The notes under the pieces are model-generated. The model worked only from the letters and a program-made list of their open reading frames with translations, searched no databases and was not told the DNA's origin. A stretch of 64,000 nucleotides of DNA, from assembly GCA_018433775.1 (NCBI GenBank), contig JAHDQN010000033.1:1-64000 (forward strand). The letters run 5' to 3'. This stretch comes from Deltaproteobacteria bacterium. Lineage in GTDB: Bacteria; Desulfobacterota; Desulfomonilia; UBA1062. The translations under genes were made by a program, and so were the position numbers. Shown here in pieces: positions 36,768 to 47,240 of the stretch (position 1 is the stretch's first letter; each line of letters begins with the position of its first letter).

Positions 36768-37500
36768 TTATCCGGTCTTGGCCGGGGACGGCTTTTTCTT
36801 GAGCGCGGCGCCGCCCAGATACGCCTCCTGGATCTTCTCGTCCGAGCGTAGCGACGCGGTGGGACCCGAGGCCACGAGGTGCCCGTTCTCCAGCACATAG
36901 CCTCTGGAAGCGATGTTCAGCGCCTTGTGGGCGTTCTGCTCCACCAGCAGGATGGAGGTTCCCTGGCCGTTGATCTCGGATACGATGTCGAATATCTGCT
37001 TCACGAGTATCGGGGCCAGCCCGAGCGAGGGTTCGTCCAGCAGGAGAACCTTGGGCGAGCTCATCAGGGCCCTGCCGATGGCGAGCATCTGTTGCTCCCC
37101 GCCGGAGAGCGTGCCGGAGAGCTGTCTGCGGCGCTCGCTCAGGATGGGGAACAGGGAAAAGACCCGGTCCTTGGCCGCGTGCACCTCGTCCTTCATCCTT
37201 CTCCGGGTATAGGCGCCCAGATTCAGGTTTTCCTCCACGGTGAGCGTGGGGAACACCCGACGGCCTTCCGGCGAAAGCGAGATCCCCTTGCGCACGATCT
37301 CATAGGGCGGGATCCTGTTGAGCTCTTCCCCTCGGAAGAAGACCGATCCGCTCCCGATGGGCACGAGCCCCGACACGGCCTGGAGCAGGGTGGACTTCCC
37401 GGCCCCGTTCGCGCCGAGTACGGACACGATCTCACCCTGCTCCAGATGGATGGAGACATCGTGGAGGGCCTGAATCCCGCCATAGAAGATGGAAAGACGC

Positions 37501-37523
<23 letters not shown>
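36768..37523 (-). CDS. livF: Branched-chain amino acid-type ABC transporter ATPase LivF
   Basis: A 251-residue ABC ATPase. Walker A GANGAGKSTLL, signature LSGGEQQMLAIGRAL and Walker B VLLLDEPSLGLAPILV are intact, and the LivF phrases YGGIQALHDVSIHLEQGE and RGYVLENGHLVASG are present. I placed the start at the ATG at 37523, inside the end of livG (23-nt overlap). It is the last gene of livKHMGF. Confidence 0.95.
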
Positions 37524-38323
<800 letters not shown>

Positions 38324-38331
<8 letters not shown>

Positions 38332-39325
38332 CGGACCTCCCCGTGCCCTCCAGCAGCGACTCATACTTGACCGCGCCCCGCTTGCGCGGCCAGACGCCGC
38401 CCGGCCGGAACATCATCATGAGCATCATGGCCGATCCGAAGATGAGCATCCGGTACATGGCGAAGGGCCGGAAGATCTCGGGGAACAGGCTGATGAAGGC
38501 TGCGCCGATGATCACCCCCGGGATGGAGCCCATCCCGCCGATGAGCACGATGCAGAACATGAGGCACGACTCCCAGAAGGAGAAGCTCTCCGGCGAGACG
38601 CACATGAGCTTGCTCGCATAGACGTTGCCCGCCACGCCCGCCAGGGCCGCGCCCAGGACGAAGGCCAGGAGCTTGTAGCTGCGCGAGTCGATCCCGTTGG
38701 CGTTCGCGGCCGTCTCGTCCTCGCGGATATAGTTCCAGGCTCGCCCGATCCGCGAGTCCTGCAGCCGGGTGAGCCCGAGGATGGTGAGCCCCACGATGAG
38801 CCAGATGAGGAAATAGTATTCCAGGGACGAATCGATCACCAGCCAGGGCCCGAGAGACGGAAAATCGATGCCGAACACCCCGTTGGGGCCCCCGGTGAGG
38901 TCGAAGGGGTTGTTGATCAGCGCCAGGCGGACGATCTCGCCCATGCCCAGGGTCACGATGAGGAGATAGTCGCCCTGGAGGTGAATCACGGGAGAGCAGA
39001 CCACGTAGGCGAAGAGCGCGGCCGCCAGGGCGCTCAGGGGCAGGAGCACGAGGATGGGGATGCCGAACTTCGTGTTGAGGATCGCCGTGGTGTAGGCCCC
39101 GATGGCGTAGAACCCGGCATGCCCCAGGTCGAACAGCCCGACCTCGCCGAGCACGATGTTGAGGCTCAGGCCCAGCAGCGTATAGATGCCGAAATAGAAC
39201 GCGATGTCGATGAAGTAGTCGCTCACCAAAAACGGGTAGATCAGAAAGACGGCCGTGGCGAGCGCGATATGCAGCTGCCGGGAGGATGCGAGCCTGCCGA
39301 TGCCGTTTATGGGGGTCCGCTCCAT
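38324..39325 (-). CDS. livM: Branched-chain amino acid-type ABC transporter permease LivM
   Basis: A 333-residue membrane permease with about nine hydrophobic segments. The family phrases SLNIVLGEVGLFDLGHAGFYAIGAY and RIGRAWNYIREDETAANANGI are clear. I placed the start at 39325 (MERTPING), 4 nt after livH; upstream in-frame codons give an Arg/Ser-rich stretch unlike LivM. Confidence 0.94.
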
Positions 39326-39329
39326 CGGT

Positions 39330-40241
39330 CTATACCTTCTCCGCCGTCTTTTCGCCCAGGATGCCCGTGGGCCGGAAGATGAGCACCAGGATGAGGATGA
39401 TGAACACGAAGACATCCTTCCAGGCAGCCGATATATAGGCGGCTCCCAGCATCTCGAGCACGCCCAGGATGAGCCCGCCGAGCATGGCGCCGGGGATGTT
39501 GCCGATGCCGCCCAGGACCGATGCGGTGAATGCCTTGAGCCCGTAGTTCCACCCCATGGTGAAGCTGATCTGGCGGTAGTACATACCCACCATGATCCCG
39601 GTCACGGCGCCCAGGGCCGGACCCAGGGTGAACACGAAGAGAATGACCTTGTTGATGTTGATTCCCATCAGTGACGCGGTCTTGCGGTCGTGGGCCGTGG
39701 CCCTGATCGCAGCCCCGAAGGTGGTCTTCTGGACGATGTAGTAGAGAGTCCCCATGAGGACGAACGAGAGGAGAAGGATCACGATCTGCAGCAGCGTGAG
39801 GTGGATGTTGCCGAGCTGAATGTGGACGTTGGGGATGAGCGCCGCGGGATAGGCCTGGAACCTGGGCCCCCACCCCACCATGATGGCGTTCTGCAGGAAG
39901 ATGGAGGCGCCCAGGGCGGACACCACCGCGGGGAGACGGCCTGCCGGATACACGGGCCGGTAGGCCACCCGCTCGACAATGAGCCCCACGATGGCGAGGC
40001 TGACCCCGGCGAAGACCAGGGCAGCCATGAGCGCGCCCCACAGGCCGAAATGAGCGGTCAGGAGGGCAGCACCGAAGACGAGCACAGTATAGCCCAGGTA
40101 CGAGCCCAGGGTGAAAAAGTCGCCATGGGCGAAGTTGATGAGCTTCAGCACCCCGTAGACCATGGAATAGCCCAGGGCGATGAGCGCATAGAACGAGCCG
40201 ATGGTCAGCCCGTTGATAATCTGCTCCAGAATAACGTGCAT
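39330..40241 (-). CDS. livH: Branched-chain amino acid-type ABC transporter permease LivH
   Basis: A 303-residue membrane permease. It begins ILEQIINGLTIGSFYALIALGYSMVYGVLKLINFAHGDF, the hallmark of LivH, and has the later KAFTASVLGGIGNIPGAMLGG cytoplasmic loop that contacts the ATPases. Its stop is 4 nt before livM; livK ends 38 nt upstream. Confidence 0.95.
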   Translation of the reverse strand: MHVILEQIINGLTIGSFYALIALGYSMVYGVLKLINFAHGDFFTLGSYLGYTVLVFGAALLTAHFGLWGALMAALVFAGVSLAIVGLIVERVAYRPVYPAGRLPAVVSALGASIFLQNAIMVGWGPRFQAYPAALIPNVHIQLGNIHLTLLQIVILLLSFVLMGTLYYIVQKTTFGAAIRATAHDRKTASLMGININKVILFVFTLGPALGAVTGIMVGMYYRQISFTMGWNYGLKAFTASVLGGIGNIPGAMLGGLILGVLEMLGAAYISAAWKDVFVFIILILVLIFRPTGILGEKTAEKV

Positions 40242-40279
40242 GCGTCCTCGTGCTGCTGGTTTATCCGCTTGTGAAAGCG

Positions 40280-41428
40280 CTACCTGGATACGACAATCTT
40301 GCCCTGATCGTCAACCACGTAGAGGTAGAAGGGCACACCTTCCCGGTCGCCCTGGCCGGTGAATCCGATGGGGCCGGTGATGCCGGGAGCGCCGTCCACC
40401 TCGTCCCTGAGATACGCGGCCAGCTTGGCCGAGTCGGTGGTGCCCGACTTGTCCACGGCATAGGCGATGATGTTCAGGGCGTCGGCTGCATAGATGGGCC
40501 ACGGGCTGGAGGGGATGTCGCCGAACTTGGCCTTGTAGGCTTCGAGGAACTCCTTTGCCTCGGGGTAGGGCAGATCGCCGGGAAGCGGCTCGTTGGTCAT
40601 GTAGCAGCCCTTGGCCACGTTCAATCCCGCGATCTTGACGAACTCGTCGTTGATGGCCGCGTTGCCCCCCACGAACGGGCAGGTAATCCCGATATCACGG
40701 GCCTGGCTCACCAGGAGCGCGGCCTCGGCATAGTAGCCGGTGAAGTACCACACCTCGGGCTTGGCCTCGCGCAGGTTGGTGAGCGAGACGCGGAAGTCCC
40801 TTTCACCGGGGGTGATGGCGTCGAAGTAGACGATCTCGGCCTGGCCGTTTGCGACCATGGGCTCCAGGGCGGCCCGGGTGTCTTCGGCAAGCCCTTTGCC
40901 GAACGCGGTGTTGTCGTGCATGATGGCGATGCGCTTGGCGCTGAACTTCTTCGGCACGAACTCCGCGAAGAACTTGCCCTGGGAATCGTCCCTGCCGCAG
41001 GTGCGGAAGAAGTAGTTGAAATCCCGCTGGGTGAGGCGGACCGCGGTGACGCCGTAGCCGATGTTCACCTTCTTGAACTTTTCATAGATATTGGAGGCGG
41101 GCTCGCACACGGATGATCCATAGGTGGAGACCACGGCCACCACGTCCTTCTGCGCCACCAGCTTCTGTGCCGCCAGGGCGCCCGACTTGGGCTCGCCGGC
41201 GTCGTCTTCCACCTTGAGCACGACCTTCTTCCCGCCCAGGATGCCGCCTTTTTTGTTGATCAGATCGGCCGCGATCTCACAGGACTGTTTCGCCATCTGG
41301 CCCTCATAGGCCCAGGCCCCGGTGATCGGGCCCTGCAGTCCGATGACCACGGTGTCTTTGGCGGCATGGGCGCTGCCCAGCCCCAGGACGAGGAACAATA
41401 CACTCACCAGCAGTACAAACTTTTTCAT
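40280..41428 (-). CDS. livK: Periplasmic branched-chain amino acid-type binding protein LivK
   Basis: A 382-residue type I periplasmic binding protein. The signal peptide MKKFVLLVSVLFLVLGLGS-AHA is followed by DTVVIGLQGPITGAWAYEGQ, the typical Peripla_BP_6 start. The start at 41428 has GGAGAAAGG just upstream. It heads the livKHMGF operon. LivK homologues bind Leu/Ile/Val but in anaerobes also aromatic acids, amides or urea; the ligand cannot be told from this sequence alone. Confidence 0.93.
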   Translation of the reverse strand: MKKFVLLVSVLFLVLGLGSAHAAKDTVVIGLQGPITGAWAYEGQMAKQSCEIAADLINKKGGILGGKKVVLKVEDDAGEPKSGALAAQKLVAQKDVVAVVSTYGSSVCEPASNIYEKFKKVNIGYGVTAVRLTQRDFNYFFRTCGRDDSQGKFFAEFVPKKFSAKRIAIMHDNTAFGKGLAEDTRAALEPMVANGQAEIVYFDAITPGERDFRVSLTNLREAKPEVWYFTGYYAEAALLVSQARDIGITCPFVGGNAAINDEFVKIAGLNVAKGCYMTNEPLPGDLPYPEAKEFLEAYKAKFGDIPSSPWPIYAADALNIIAYAVDKSGTTDSAKLAAYLRDEVDGAPGITGPIGFTGQGDREGVPFYLYVVDDQGKIVVSR

Positions 41429-41611
41429 CCCTTTCTCCTCCAAAACGGTAGATATGTTTTTCTCAATCCTGTTGATTCCTTCTTTCCTGCCCCGCTCCGG
41501 GGAGCGGTTTCCAGGCGCTTAAGGGGCGAGATTAACCCGTACAATTCACGAGTTGGAGTCGCCTTGCCTGCCCCGGGGTGTGTCGAAAGCTCAGTGTTTT
41601 TGAGTCGTTAT

Positions 41612-41641
41612 GATATAGTTCAGGAGTGACGACCGTGTCAA
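41612..41641 (-). promoter_or_regulatory. Sigma-70-type promoter of livKHMGF
   Basis: On the minus strand TTGACA (41636-41641), an 18-nt spacer and TATATC (41612-41617). It would give a leader of about 175 nt before livK. The rest of the 41429-41892 spacer shows no gene. Confidence 0.65.
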
Positions 41642-41840
41642 GGACATTTTGCCCTTCAAAGGGTGCCGGGCTCCCGGGAAGACAAAGGAGAAAGACACCC
41701 GGCAGCGGATCTTCGCCCCTGTCACGGTCATCCAGCGGCAGCTTGTTTGACCGGCTTTTCCCCCCATTTCCGTGGAAGGGATATCCGTCGGTTCTGCGAA
41801 AGGCGATATGAGGAAACAGGGAATAACCGGAGGCATGCCG

Positions 41841-41869
41841 GTGCCCCGCAGCTTGCCGCTGCGGGGCAC
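41841..41869 (-). terminator. Hairpin after proX, probable terminator
   Basis: GTGCCCCGCAGC and GCTGCGGGGCAC form a perfect 12-bp stem with a 5-nt loop, 24 nt beyond the proX stop. No T-run follows on the minus strand, so it may stabilise the 3' end rather than terminate. Confidence 0.65.
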
Positions 41870-41892
41870 CTCGTTTTGCGGAAATATCCGCC

Positions 41893-42747
41893 CTATTTCG
41901 GAAGCCACTCCTTCACGCGGTCGGGGTTTTCCTTGATCCAGCGCTTCGCGGAATCGGCCGGATCGGCTCCCTCTGCGTTCCATCCCATGACCTGGCCGAT
42001 CTCCTGGAGCGTCCAGTGGAAATTGTCGAGGAACTCATAGACCTCGGGCATGTCCTTTTTCAGGCCCTTGCGCACGATGGTGTTGATGGTCTCTTCACCG
42101 CCGTACACGCCCTTGGGATCCTTGAGATATTTCAGATCCCAGCGGGCGAACTTCCAGTGAGGGGTCCAGCCGGTCACGGCGACCCACTCGTTCTTTTTGA
42201 TCTTTTCCTTGAGGATGGCCGTCATCATCGCGCCCGTGCCCTCCATGAGCTCGAAGTTTTTCAGCCCGTACTCATCGATGGCCTTTTCCGTGGCGCTCAT
42301 GATGCCTGCGCCCGGATCGATCCCCACGATCTCGCTGTCGAACTTCTCGATGTGATCGTTCATCTGATCGATGGAGTCGATGGTCACGTACGCAGGGACC
42401 ACCAGGCCGATGGCCGCGCCCTCGCAGTTCGAGCCGAGATCGACGACCTTGTCCTTGACCTTGTCCATGTAGTGGCCGTGGGTAACGGGGAGCCATGCGG
42501 TGGTAATGCCGTCCACATCACCCGTGGCGACCGCCTGCCACATGGCGGCTGCTCCCACCGGGGTGACCTCGACATCGTAGCCCATCTTTTCTTCCAGAAC
42601 CGCCTCAATCACGTGAATGCTGGCCGTGGCGCACGCCCATTCCACATAGGCGAACTCCAACTTGCCCTTGGCGGCGCGGGCGTCCGAGATCCCGCCGATG
42701 ACGAAAAATAGTGCGAGAACAGCTGTGAATCCAAAAAAGCGTCTCAT
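41893..42747 (-). CDS. proX: Glycine betaine/proline-type ABC transporter binding protein
   Basis: A 284-residue periplasmic binding protein of the OpuAC/ProX family with a cleavable signal ending DARAA. The segments YVEWACATASIHV, TAWLPVTHGHYMD and AVTGWTPHWKFARWDLKYL contain tryptophans of the kind that form the aromatic cage for quaternary ammonium ligands. AAGGAGG lies 5 nt before the ATG. It is the third gene of the proVWX operon. The ligand could be glycine betaine, choline or a related compound. Confidence 0.92.
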   Translation of the reverse strand: MRRFFGFTAVLALFFVIGGISDARAAKGKLEFAYVEWACATASIHVIEAVLEEKMGYDVEVTPVGAAAMWQAVATGDVDGITTAWLPVTHGHYMDKVKDKVVDLGSNCEGAAIGLVVPAYVTIDSIDQMNDHIEKFDSEIVGIDPGAGIMSATEKAIDEYGLKNFELMEGTGAMMTAILKEKIKKNEWVAVTGWTPHWKFARWDLKYLKDPKGVYGGEETINTIVRKGLKKDMPEVYEFLDNFHWTLQEIGQVMGWNAEGADPADSAKRWIKENPDRVKEWLPK

Positions 42748-42801
42748 TCAATCCTCCTTATTTGGTTTTTTTGTCCTTGTACCTGTGCCGTTGCTGCCGG
42801 C

Positions 42802-43653
42802 TCAGGCCGGTTTGTCGCTCTGCTTTCCGATCCGCTGCATGATCCTATCGAGGATCATGGCCACGATGACGATCGCGATGCCCGCCTCGAATCCCCTTGC
42901 GGGCTCCAGGCGCTGGATGGCCTTCCAGACCTCTCCGCCCAGGCCCTTGGCCCCGATCATGGCGGCAATGACCACCATGGACAGGGCGAGCATGATCGTC
43001 TGATTGATGCCCGCCATGATGGTGGGGGTGGCCATGGGGAGCTGGAGCTTGAACAGCTTCTGCCACCGGGTGCTGCCGAAGGAGTCGGCGGCTTCAACCA
43101 GCTCGGTGGGCACCTGCCTGATCCCGAGGCAGGTGAGCCGTATGGCCGGAGGCATGGAGAAGATGACCGTCGAGAAAATCGCCCCCACCGGGCCGAGGCC
43201 GAAAAAGGGAATGGCCGGTATCAGATAGACGAACGCCGGCATGGTCTGCATTACGTCGAGAACGGGCATGATCGCCCGGTAGGCGCTCTGATTGAGCGCG
43301 GACAGGATCCCCAGGGGGAGGCCGATCATCATGGCGATGAGCGTGGATATGAGCACCAGTGCAAGCGTGCTCACCGTGGGGCCCCACAGATTCATGTTCC
43401 AGATCAGGAGCAGCCCGACGAGGGTGAACAGGGCAAGGCCCCGTTTCCTGCTCAAAAACCAGGCGATCGCAGTGAACGCGAGTATGAGAACCCACGGCGG
43501 AAAGAACATCAGGCCGTTGACGATGAGCGAGATGCCGCTCTCCACCACATCGGAGAATGCGCGGGTGAGAAACGAGCAGTGCTCCGAAAACAGGTCTATT
43601 ACGTATTCAATTGTTCTGCCGACCGGTATCTCCGGCATCCAGTTCATTTCCAT
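42802..43653 (-). CDS. proW: Glycine betaine/proline-type ABC transporter permease
   Basis: A 283-residue permease with about six to seven hydrophobic helices. The typical ProW/OpuAB loop is present as [48 protein letters not shown]. The start at 43653 lies inside the end of proV (47-nt overlap) and has AAGGAG about 9 nt upstream. Confidence 0.93.
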   Translation of the reverse strand: [283 protein letters not shown]

Positions 43654-44839
43654 TGGTTTGTACTCCTTCTGCCAGGGCCGCCAGGAGGGTGCCCTTGATG
43701 ATCACGCCCATGAGGTGCTCCTCGCTGTCCACCACGGCCAGCGGGCTGCTCTCCACGAGAAGCGGGAAGAGCTCGTATGCGGGGGTCTCCGGGGACACCT
43801 TCTGGATATCCGTGGCGAGAATGTTCTTCAGGTCCTTTTCGCCGGACTTCAGGGCGGCCGAGGCGTCCTCGGCCCTGACGATCCCCATCAGCCGGCCCTT
43901 GTGCTGGACATAAATGCTCGACAGGCCTGCCTGGCGCATCTTCCACAGGGCGGCCTTGGGACCGTCGTGGGCATAGCTCGCCACCTCGCCCGGATTCTTC
44001 ATGATGGTCTCTGCGGTGACCACCTTGGATATGTCCACGTCCTCCACGAACTTGGACACATAATCGTCGGCCGGGTTGGTGAGGATGGACTCAGCCGTGC
44101 CTTCCTGAACGATGCGGCCGTCCTTCATCAGGATGATCCGGTCGCCCAGCTTCAGTGCCTCGTCGAGGTCGTGGCTGATGAATATGATGGTCTTGTGCAT
44201 CTTCTCCTGCAGCTTGAGCAGCTCGTCCTGCATGTCACGCCGGATGAGCGGGTCGAGCGCGCTGAAGGCCTCGTCCATGAGCATGATGTCGGGGTCAAGG
44301 GCCAGCGCGCGGGCCAGACCGACGCGCTGCTGCATGCCGCCGCTGAGCTGCTCGGGATAGGAGTCCTCCCATCCCTTGAGCCCCACCTGCTCCAGCGCCT
44401 TCATGGCGCGGTCCCGCCGCTCCTTTGGGGGCACCTTCTGCACCTCGAGACCATACTCGACATTTCTGATAACGCTCCGCCGCGGGAATAGGGCGAAGTG
44501 CTGGAAGACCATGCCGAAGCGCTTCTGACGGAGCTGCCGCAGTTCTTCCCTGCCCAACGAGGTGACGTCGGTCCCTTCCAGAAGGATCTTGCCGTCGGTA
44601 GGCTCGATGAGCCGGTTGAGGCATCGCACCAGGGTGGACTTTCCGCTGCCGGAAAGACCCATGATAACCAGGATCTCCCCCTCGTCCACATGGAACGACA
44701 CGTCCGCGATTCCCACCCCCAGCCCGGTCTTTTCCAGGATCTGATCTTTGGTGTATCCCTGCTTCAGCAGCTTGACACCCTTGCGAGGATGGTTTCCGAA
44801 GATCTTGTAGAGGTTCTGTACAATGATTTTATGATCCAC
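43607..44839 (-). CDS. proV: Glycine betaine/proline-type ABC transporter ATPase with CBS domains
   Basis: A 410-residue ATPase. Walker A GLSGSGKSTLVRCLNRL, signature LSGGMQQRVGLARAL and Walker B IMLMDEAFSALDPLIR are intact. The C-terminal third has two CBS-type segments, which in OpuA sense ionic strength. I prefer the GTG at 44839 because AGAAAGG lies 6 nt upstream; an earlier GTG at 44869 has no such site. It follows the marR-type gene on the same strand with 126 nt between. Confidence 0.92.
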   Translation of the reverse strand: MDHKIIVQNLYKIFGNHPRKGVKLLKQGYTKDQILEKTGLGVGIADVSFHVDEGEILVIMGLSGSGKSTLVRCLNRLIEPTDGKILLEGTDVTSLGREELRQLRQKRFGMVFQHFALFPRRSVIRNVEYGLEVQKVPPKERRDRAMKALEQVGLKGWEDSYPEQLSGGMQQRVGLARALALDPDIMLMDEAFSALDPLIRRDMQDELLKLQEKMHKTIIFISHDLDEALKLGDRIILMKDGRIVQEGTAESILTNPADDYVSKFVEDVDISKVVTAETIMKNPGEVASYAHDGPKAALWKMRQAGLSSIYVQHKGRLMGIVRAEDASAALKSGEKDLKNILATDIQKVSPETPAYELFPLLVESSPLAVVDSEEHLMGVIIKGTLLAALAEGVQTNGNELDAGDTGRQNN

Positions 44840-44965
44840 AGTCTGCCTTTCTCTGTTGGTGCTCGTCACGGCATACGCGGCAACACCGCGTCTGCCCGGT
44901 GCGGTTTTCCAAGACCCGATGCCCTTGATCCCGCAAGGCGATGGAACGTCTTTGCCGTGCGGGGT

Positions 44966-45553
44966 TTACCTGCAGGAGCTGTCCGGGTGTTGGTTTTCTT
45001 CCATCATATCCACGATCCGCTCCAGCGACAGGGCTATTGACACCTGTTCCAGCTCGGGAAGCTCCGAGACGGCCTGTACCAGCCTGTTCTGGAGGGGCAG
45101 TGGCGTATTTCTGGAAAGCATGACGCCCGCATCGGTTGCGGAAACCAGCACTTTCCTGCGGTCGGAGTCCGTCCTCTTGCGCTCCACGAGTTTCTTCGCC
45201 TCCAACCTGTCGATAATGCCGTTGACCGTGCTCATGCTGAGACTGACCAGCTTTCCCAGCGCAGAGAGTGTCATGGGGCCGTCGTTGACGATGGTGTGGA
45301 GGCAGATGAGTTGCGGGACGGTGATATGATAATCCACGGAGAGCTTTCTGGAATAAGTGTCGACCGAATGCATGATCCTTCTAAGGGCCATGAGTATCCT
45401 CATATTGCAGTTGCCCGCGGGGTGCTCGAGGGAAGGGGTGCTGTCCGGATCTTCCTTCAGAGGGTACTTCGCGGCGCCGGGGAACTGCTCCGGATCGCGG
45501 TCACTGCTCTGGATATTGAGGCCCTTTTCCCGGGTAGGGGTTTCTCTGCTCAT
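44966..45553 (-). CDS. MarR-family regulator upstream of proVWX
   Basis: A 195-residue protein with a winged helix of the MarR type (VPQLICLHTIVNDGPMTLSALGKLVSLSMSTVNGIIDRLEAKKLVERKRTDSDRRKVLV). The first 50 residues are an unusual, probably disordered extension. It lies directly upstream of proVWX on the same strand. MarR-type regulators of betaine/choline transport (OpcR/GbsR of Bacillus) are known, which makes control of proVWX plausible but unproven here. Confidence 0.85.
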   Translation of the reverse strand: MSRETPTREKGLNIQSSDRDPEQFPGAAKYPLKEDPDSTPSLEHPAGNCNMRILMALRRIMHSVDTYSRKLSVDYHITVPQLICLHTIVNDGPMTLSALGKLVSLSMSTVNGIIDRLEAKKLVERKRTDSDRRKVLVSATDAGVMLSRNTPLPLQNRLVQAVSELPELEQVSIALSLERIVDMMEENQHPDSSCR

Positions 45554-45609
45554 GCCTTTGTCTCGTGTCTTCGCTCAAAGGAACGGAAGAGGTATGTTCC
45601 TGTTCGAAA

Positions 45610-45633
45610 GTTTCTTATGAGAATGTTTCTTAT
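45610..45633. promoter_or_regulatory. Tandem repeats upstream of the MarR gene, candidate operator
   Basis: GTTTCTTAT occurs at 45610-45618 and again at 45625-45633. The first belongs to the near-palindrome TTCTTATGAGAA and the second to TTTCTTATACGAAA. They lie about 60-80 nt upstream of the marR start in an AT-rich patch. Confidence 0.5.
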
Positions 45634-45698
45634 ACGAAATATATCGGTTGTCAAGGGAAAACCGGGACTTCCGTTTTCCCGTCTCCCTGCTGCGTGCG

Positions 45699-46832
45699 CT
45701 AAAGCTGCGATGCGATGACCATTTTCTGAACGTTGGCGGTGCCGTCGATGGATTTCATGAGCTGCGCGTCCTGGTGGATACGGACGATTTCGCGGGCGAC
45801 CGCCGATGTCCCGATGGCTCGGTATCCAAGGATCTCCACGCCGAAGGAGGCGATGTCCAGCAGGGTGTCTGCTGCATGGAGCTTCGCCATGGAGGCCTCC
45901 ATCGAAAAGGTACGGTTGTCGTCGATACGGGAGAGGGCGTCAAAGGTCAGGAGGCGGGAGGCCTGGAGCCGGGTGGCGAGCTCTGCCAGTGGCAGCGAGA
46001 TCCCCTGGAAGGAAAAGAGGGGCTTGCCGAACTGAGCCCGGCTCTTTGCGTGGTCCAGCACCAGATCGAACGTCTTCCTGGCAGACCCAGCGCAGCTTGC
46101 CGCGACCAGGGGCCGCCCCTTGTCAAGGGTCTCCATGAGGAGGAAGTACCCGCTGTCGTCTTCTCCCAGGAGCGAGTCGCGGGGCACCTGTACGCGGTCG
46201 AACACCACGTCGCCCATCACGCTTCCGGCGAACCCGGGTGTCCCGCAGGGCCTGCCGATATGAACGCCCGGAAGGGCGGCATCCACGAGAAAGGCATTGA
46301 GCCCGGCGCGGCCCTTTCTGCCGGGTGCGGCGGCAAAGACGATGAGCAGAGACGCGATGGCATGGTTGATCACGACACTCTTGTCCCCGGTGATGGTGAA
46401 CCCGCGGGAAGAGTGCTCCGCCCGCGTGGATATGGAGGCGATGTCGGAGCCCGCGCCTTCCTCGGTAAGACAGAACCCCACGGCCATCCCCTTCGATGCG
46501 ATTGCAGAGAGGTGCTCATCCCGGTGCGCGCCCTGGCAGCCGATCCTGATCATCTCGATGCAATGGGCCGTGGTGATCGGGCCGTGAAGCGTGGCCGGAA
46601 GGTGATAGCTCAGGGCCTCGTACACCAGGCCCGTGCTCACGTAATCGAGCCCCCTGCCTCCGAGCTCCTCGGGAATGAGCAGGGCATGGTAGCCGTCCCG
46701 GGCATACGCGCGGTACAGCCGCTCGGCGACAGCGGTGCGGTCATCTCCGGAATCGAGAATCCCCGCGTGTTCGCGGGCAAAACGGCGGGCATCCTCCACC
46801 AGGGCCTGTTGCCTTTCATTTAACGGGTGCAT
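45699..46832 (-). CDS. Acyl-CoA dehydrogenase family protein with altered catalytic position
   Basis: A 377-residue flavoprotein of the acyl-CoA dehydrogenase family, with FCLTEEGAGSDIASI and GDKSVVINHAIAS (FAD/substrate region) and RAQFGKPLFSFQGI in the C-terminal domain. At the C-terminal catalytic site, where short- and medium-chain enzymes have EGT, it reads DGTANVQ, and the alternative Glu of the long-chain/isovaleryl type (ERL) is GRP here (LDKGRPLVAAS). Asp might act weakly or the enzyme might do a different reaction. It overlaps the XRE-type regulator gene upstream by 17 nt. Confidence 0.87.
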   Translation of the reverse strand: MHPLNERQQALVEDARRFAREHAGILDSGDDRTAVAERLYRAYARDGYHALLIPEELGGRGLDYVSTGLVYEALSYHLPATLHGPITTAHCIEMIRIGCQGAHRDEHLSAIASKGMAVGFCLTEEGAGSDIASISTRAEHSSRGFTITGDKSVVINHAIASLLIVFAAAPGRKGRAGLNAFLVDAALPGVHIGRPCGTPGFAGSVMGDVVFDRVQVPRDSLLGEDDSGYFLLMETLDKGRPLVAASCAGSARKTFDLVLDHAKSRAQFGKPLFSFQGISLPLAELATRLQASRLLTFDALSRIDDNRTFSMEASMAKLHAADTLLDIASFGVEILGYRAIGTSAVAREIVRIHQDAQLMKSIDGTANVQKMVIASQL

Positions 46833-47175
46833 GATCCTGCCTCCACTTCAGATAATCGAGGAAGTCCTCCAGGAGGCGGAGCTCCTGGGGGCCGAGCCGG
46901 GATATTCTCCCGAAGACGGCATTCAGCGCGTCTTCATCGCCTTCGGGTGCCGGTGCGGGTATCCGGCCGTTTTCTTCCTGGATGAAGAAATCGAGCCGTT
47001 TGCCCAGAACGGATGCGATCTGCTCGATCTGGTGGAAATAGAGCCTGCGCTTGCCGAGCTCGTAGTTCGACAGGGCGGCCTGGGTAATGCCGAGGGTGTG
47101 GGCCAGGTCCACCTGGGTCAGGCCCCGCTCCTCCCTGGCCATCTGGATTTTTTTGCCAATCTCCTTGAAACCCAT
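46816..47175 (-). CDS. XRE-family transcriptional regulator
   Basis: A 119-residue protein with an N-terminal Cro/C1 helix-turn-helix (IGKKIQMAREERGLTQVDLAHTLGITQAALSNYELGKRRLYFHQIEQIASVL) and a short C-terminal region ending DYLKWRQDH. The ATG at 47175 has AGGGG about 10 nt upstream; an earlier in-frame start near 47262 is possible but runs into the promoter region. It precedes one acyl-CoA dehydrogenase gene and diverges from another, so it probably regulates both. Confidence 0.85.
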   Translation of the reverse strand: MGFKEIGKKIQMAREERGLTQVDLAHTLGITQAALSNYELGKRRLYFHQIEQIASVLGKRLDFFIQEENGRIPAPAPEGDEDALNAVFGRISRLGPQELRLLEDFLDYLKWRQDHAPVK

Positions 47176-47240
47176 CGACTGTATGCCCCTGAAGATTTCG
47201 CTCCATCTTCCCCCGAGTTGGAGGTAAAATGCAAGTGTTT

